A DNA stretch of 6,416 nt from Mariprofundaceae bacterium. GTDB lineage: Bacteria > Pseudomonadota > Zetaproteobacteria > Mariprofundales > Mariprofundaceae. The stretch spans positions 1 through 6,416 of the forward strand of contig WSZY01000191.1 in the NCBI GenBank assembly GCA_013139875.1, written 5' to 3'. The number at the start of each line of letters is the position of its first letter. Positions within the stretch are counted from its first letter, which is position 1. Of the stretch, positions 5,044-6,416 are shown piece by piece. The notes below the pieces were generated by a model. The model had not been told where the DNA came from. It saw nothing but the letters and a program-made list of their open reading frames with translations, and searched no databases. A program made the translations under genes and the position numbers.

Positions 5044-6416
5044 TTAAATTAAACCGGCCAGTGCACCCTTACATATCTCCATGACAGGTTCCGGATAGAT
5101 GCCAATCGCAACAACAGTAATTGACGTAACTGCTACGGCCACCTGAATAAGACGATTCTCGCTAAAGTTGAATGCAACACGCTCTTCGTCAAAGTAGATA
5201 TATTTAACCACTCTGATGTAATAGAAGGCGCCAACGGCAGAGAAAAGGATTGCAATCAGACCGAGATAGAGGTGCCCGGCATCAATCACAGCCGCAATGA
5301 CTGCAAACTTGGCCCAGAAACCACCCAGAAACGGAATGCCGGCCAGTGAGAACATCATCAGACCCATCACCAGCGCATAGCCGGGACGAACTTTGGACAT
5401 GCCGGCAAAATCATCAAGCAACTCACCCTGAATGCCGTCACGACGCATCAGAATAATAATGGCGAATGCACCCATAGTCATAAACAGATAGATCGTCATA
5501 TAGATCAGCACACCGGCATAGCCATCCGGAGTAGCTGCAATCAGACCGAGCAGTACAAAGCCAACATGTCCAACCGTCGAATATGCCAGCATGCGTTTGA
5601 TATTACGTTGTGCAATTGCTGCAATATTACCGACAGCAAGGGTAAGAACCGCCATGCCTGTAAACATCACTGTATATTCATGCTGCAGCGCTGGCAGTGC
5701 ATCCACCAGAACACGCATCATCACGGCAAAGCCGGCCACCTTGGGTGCAACCGACATAAATGCAGTGACAGGTGTCGGAGCACCCTCATAGGCATCCGGT
5801 GTCCACATATGAAACGGGGCAATTGAAACTTTGAATGCCATACCGGCCAGAAGGAAGACCATTCCAACCAGTGTTGCTGTCCTGATATCGGATGAACCGG
5901 CAGTCATGGCTGCACCAACCTCAACAAAGTCAAAGCTGGCGGTAACACCATAGAGAAAGCTGATACCGTAGAGCAACATGCCTGATGAGAGGGAGCCGAG
6001 AATAAAGTATTTCAGTGCGGCTTCAGATGAACGAAGCACATTACGCTGATAACCGACCAGCACATAGAGAGAGAGAGCCATCAGCTCAAGACCGAGATAC
6101 ATGGTTACAAAGTTGGTGGCCGAAACCATCAGCATCATGCCAAGCAGTGCAAACAGCATCAGTGAATAGTATTCACCCATGTTGGCCTCTTCTTTCATGT
6201 AATCCAGGGAGAGTATAATACCAAACAGAGTGGCCAGAAGTATGAGAAGCTTGGCAAAGGTGGCAAATGGATCCAGAACAAAGAAACCATAAAAGGTGGT
6301 CAGTGGCTCCGGCCCGCTCACGTTCACAGCAACGACTGCAGCGGCTACGCAGGCAGCCATCGCCAGCCATGCATTCACACCCTTCTTCTCCCTGGGAATG
6401 AAGAGGTCAATCAGCA
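5044..6416 (-). CDS. nuoN: NADH:quinone oxidoreductase subunit N, 5' end outside the window
   Basis: NuoN is one of the antiporter-like membrane subunits of respiratory complex I and carries one of its proton channels. The frame is open to the window edge, so the GTG at 6376-6378 is internal: twelve further codons (LIDLFIPREKKG) precede it, and the first transmembrane helix is largely missing. Numbering from that GTG, the channel residues known from E. coli NuoN are all present: Glu98 in LGLEL, Lys183 in GMAFKVS, Lys213 in APKVAGF and Lys357 in FWAKFAV. The family signature PFHMWTPDAYEGAPTPVTAF (188-207) is intact, as are many hydrophobic helices and the C terminus GIYPEPVMEICKGALAGLI. The protein is otherwise of normal length and should be the last gene of a nuo cluster lying upstream. 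I see no damage. Related NdhB or MrpD-type proteins are less likely. Confidence 0.95.
   Translation of the reverse strand, partial: LIDLFIPREKKGVNAWLAMAACVAAAVVAVNVSGPEPLTTFYGFFVLDPFATFAKLLILLATLFGIILSLDYMKEEANMGEYYSLMLFALLGMMLMVSATNFVTMYLGLELMALSLYVLVGYQRNVLRSSEAALKYFILGSLSSGMLLYGISFLYGVTASFDFVEVGAAMTAGSSDIRTATLVGMVFLLAGMAFKVSIAPFHMWTPDAYEGAPTPVTAFMSVAPKVAGFAVMMRVLVDALPALQHEYTVMFTGMAVLTLAVGNIAAIAQRNIKRMLAYSTVGHVGFVLLGLIAATPDGYAGVLIYMTIYLFMTMGAFAIIILMRRDGIQGELLDDFAGMSKVRPGYALVMGLMMFSLAGIPFLGGFWAKFAVIAAVIDAGHLYLGLIAILFSAVGAFYYIRVVKYIYFDEERVAFNFSENRLIQVAVAVTSITVVAIGIYPEPVMEICKGALAGLI

Noticed and set aside
5566..6370. Short open frames opposite or out of phase with nuoN
   Set aside because: The nuoN frame is complete and motif-rich across this stretch, leaving no independent coding signal for these.

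Overview
The window is a conserved housekeeping block from a bacterial chromosome, very probably a proteobacterium. Every gene I can support lies on the minus strand, so transcription runs from position 6416 towards position 1. In that order the genes are nuoN (5' end cut by the window edge), rpmE, rplU, rpmA, obg/cgtA, proB, proA and nadD (3' end cut by the window edge). The order rplU-rpmA-obg-proB-proA-nadD occurs in several proteobacterial lineages. Base composition looks close to 50% GC by eye. I cannot fix the class from sequence alone; a marine gamma- or zetaproteobacterium would fit, but that is a guess.

Region by region: 5044-6416 holds the membrane proton-pumping subunit N of NADH:quinone oxidoreductase, the end of an upstream nuo cluster, followed by a likely intrinsic terminator (4989-5016). 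A good sigma-70-type promoter (4944-4972) then drives a compact ribosomal protein operon, rpmE-rplU-rpmA (4912 to 3944). L21 in this operon carries a 60-residue Ala/Lys/Pro tail. A strong intrinsic terminator (3896-3917) follows rpmA. Beyond it, obg and proB overlap by four bases and proA follows closely, so ribosome-assembly GTPase and the first two proline biosynthesis enzymes form one translationally coupled unit (3797 to 283).

Between proA and nadD (149-282) lies the only non-routine DNA here: a structured inverted-repeat element of about 124 bp (166-289). Its outer arm contributes the stop codon of proA and its other end abuts the nadD ribosome-binding region. It looks like a dispersed intergenic repeat (MITE/REP-like), but copy number cannot be judged from one window.

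How the genes work together: L31, L21 and L27 are 50S ribosomal proteins and Obg assists late 50S assembly; ProB and ProA convert glutamate to glutamate-5-semialdehyde, the proline precursor; NadD makes the deamido-NAD precursor of NAD; NuoN is part of the complex that oxidises NADH. I found no defence system, prophage, CRISPR array, tRNA, rRNA or transposase. I do not see an undescribed multi-gene system in this window.
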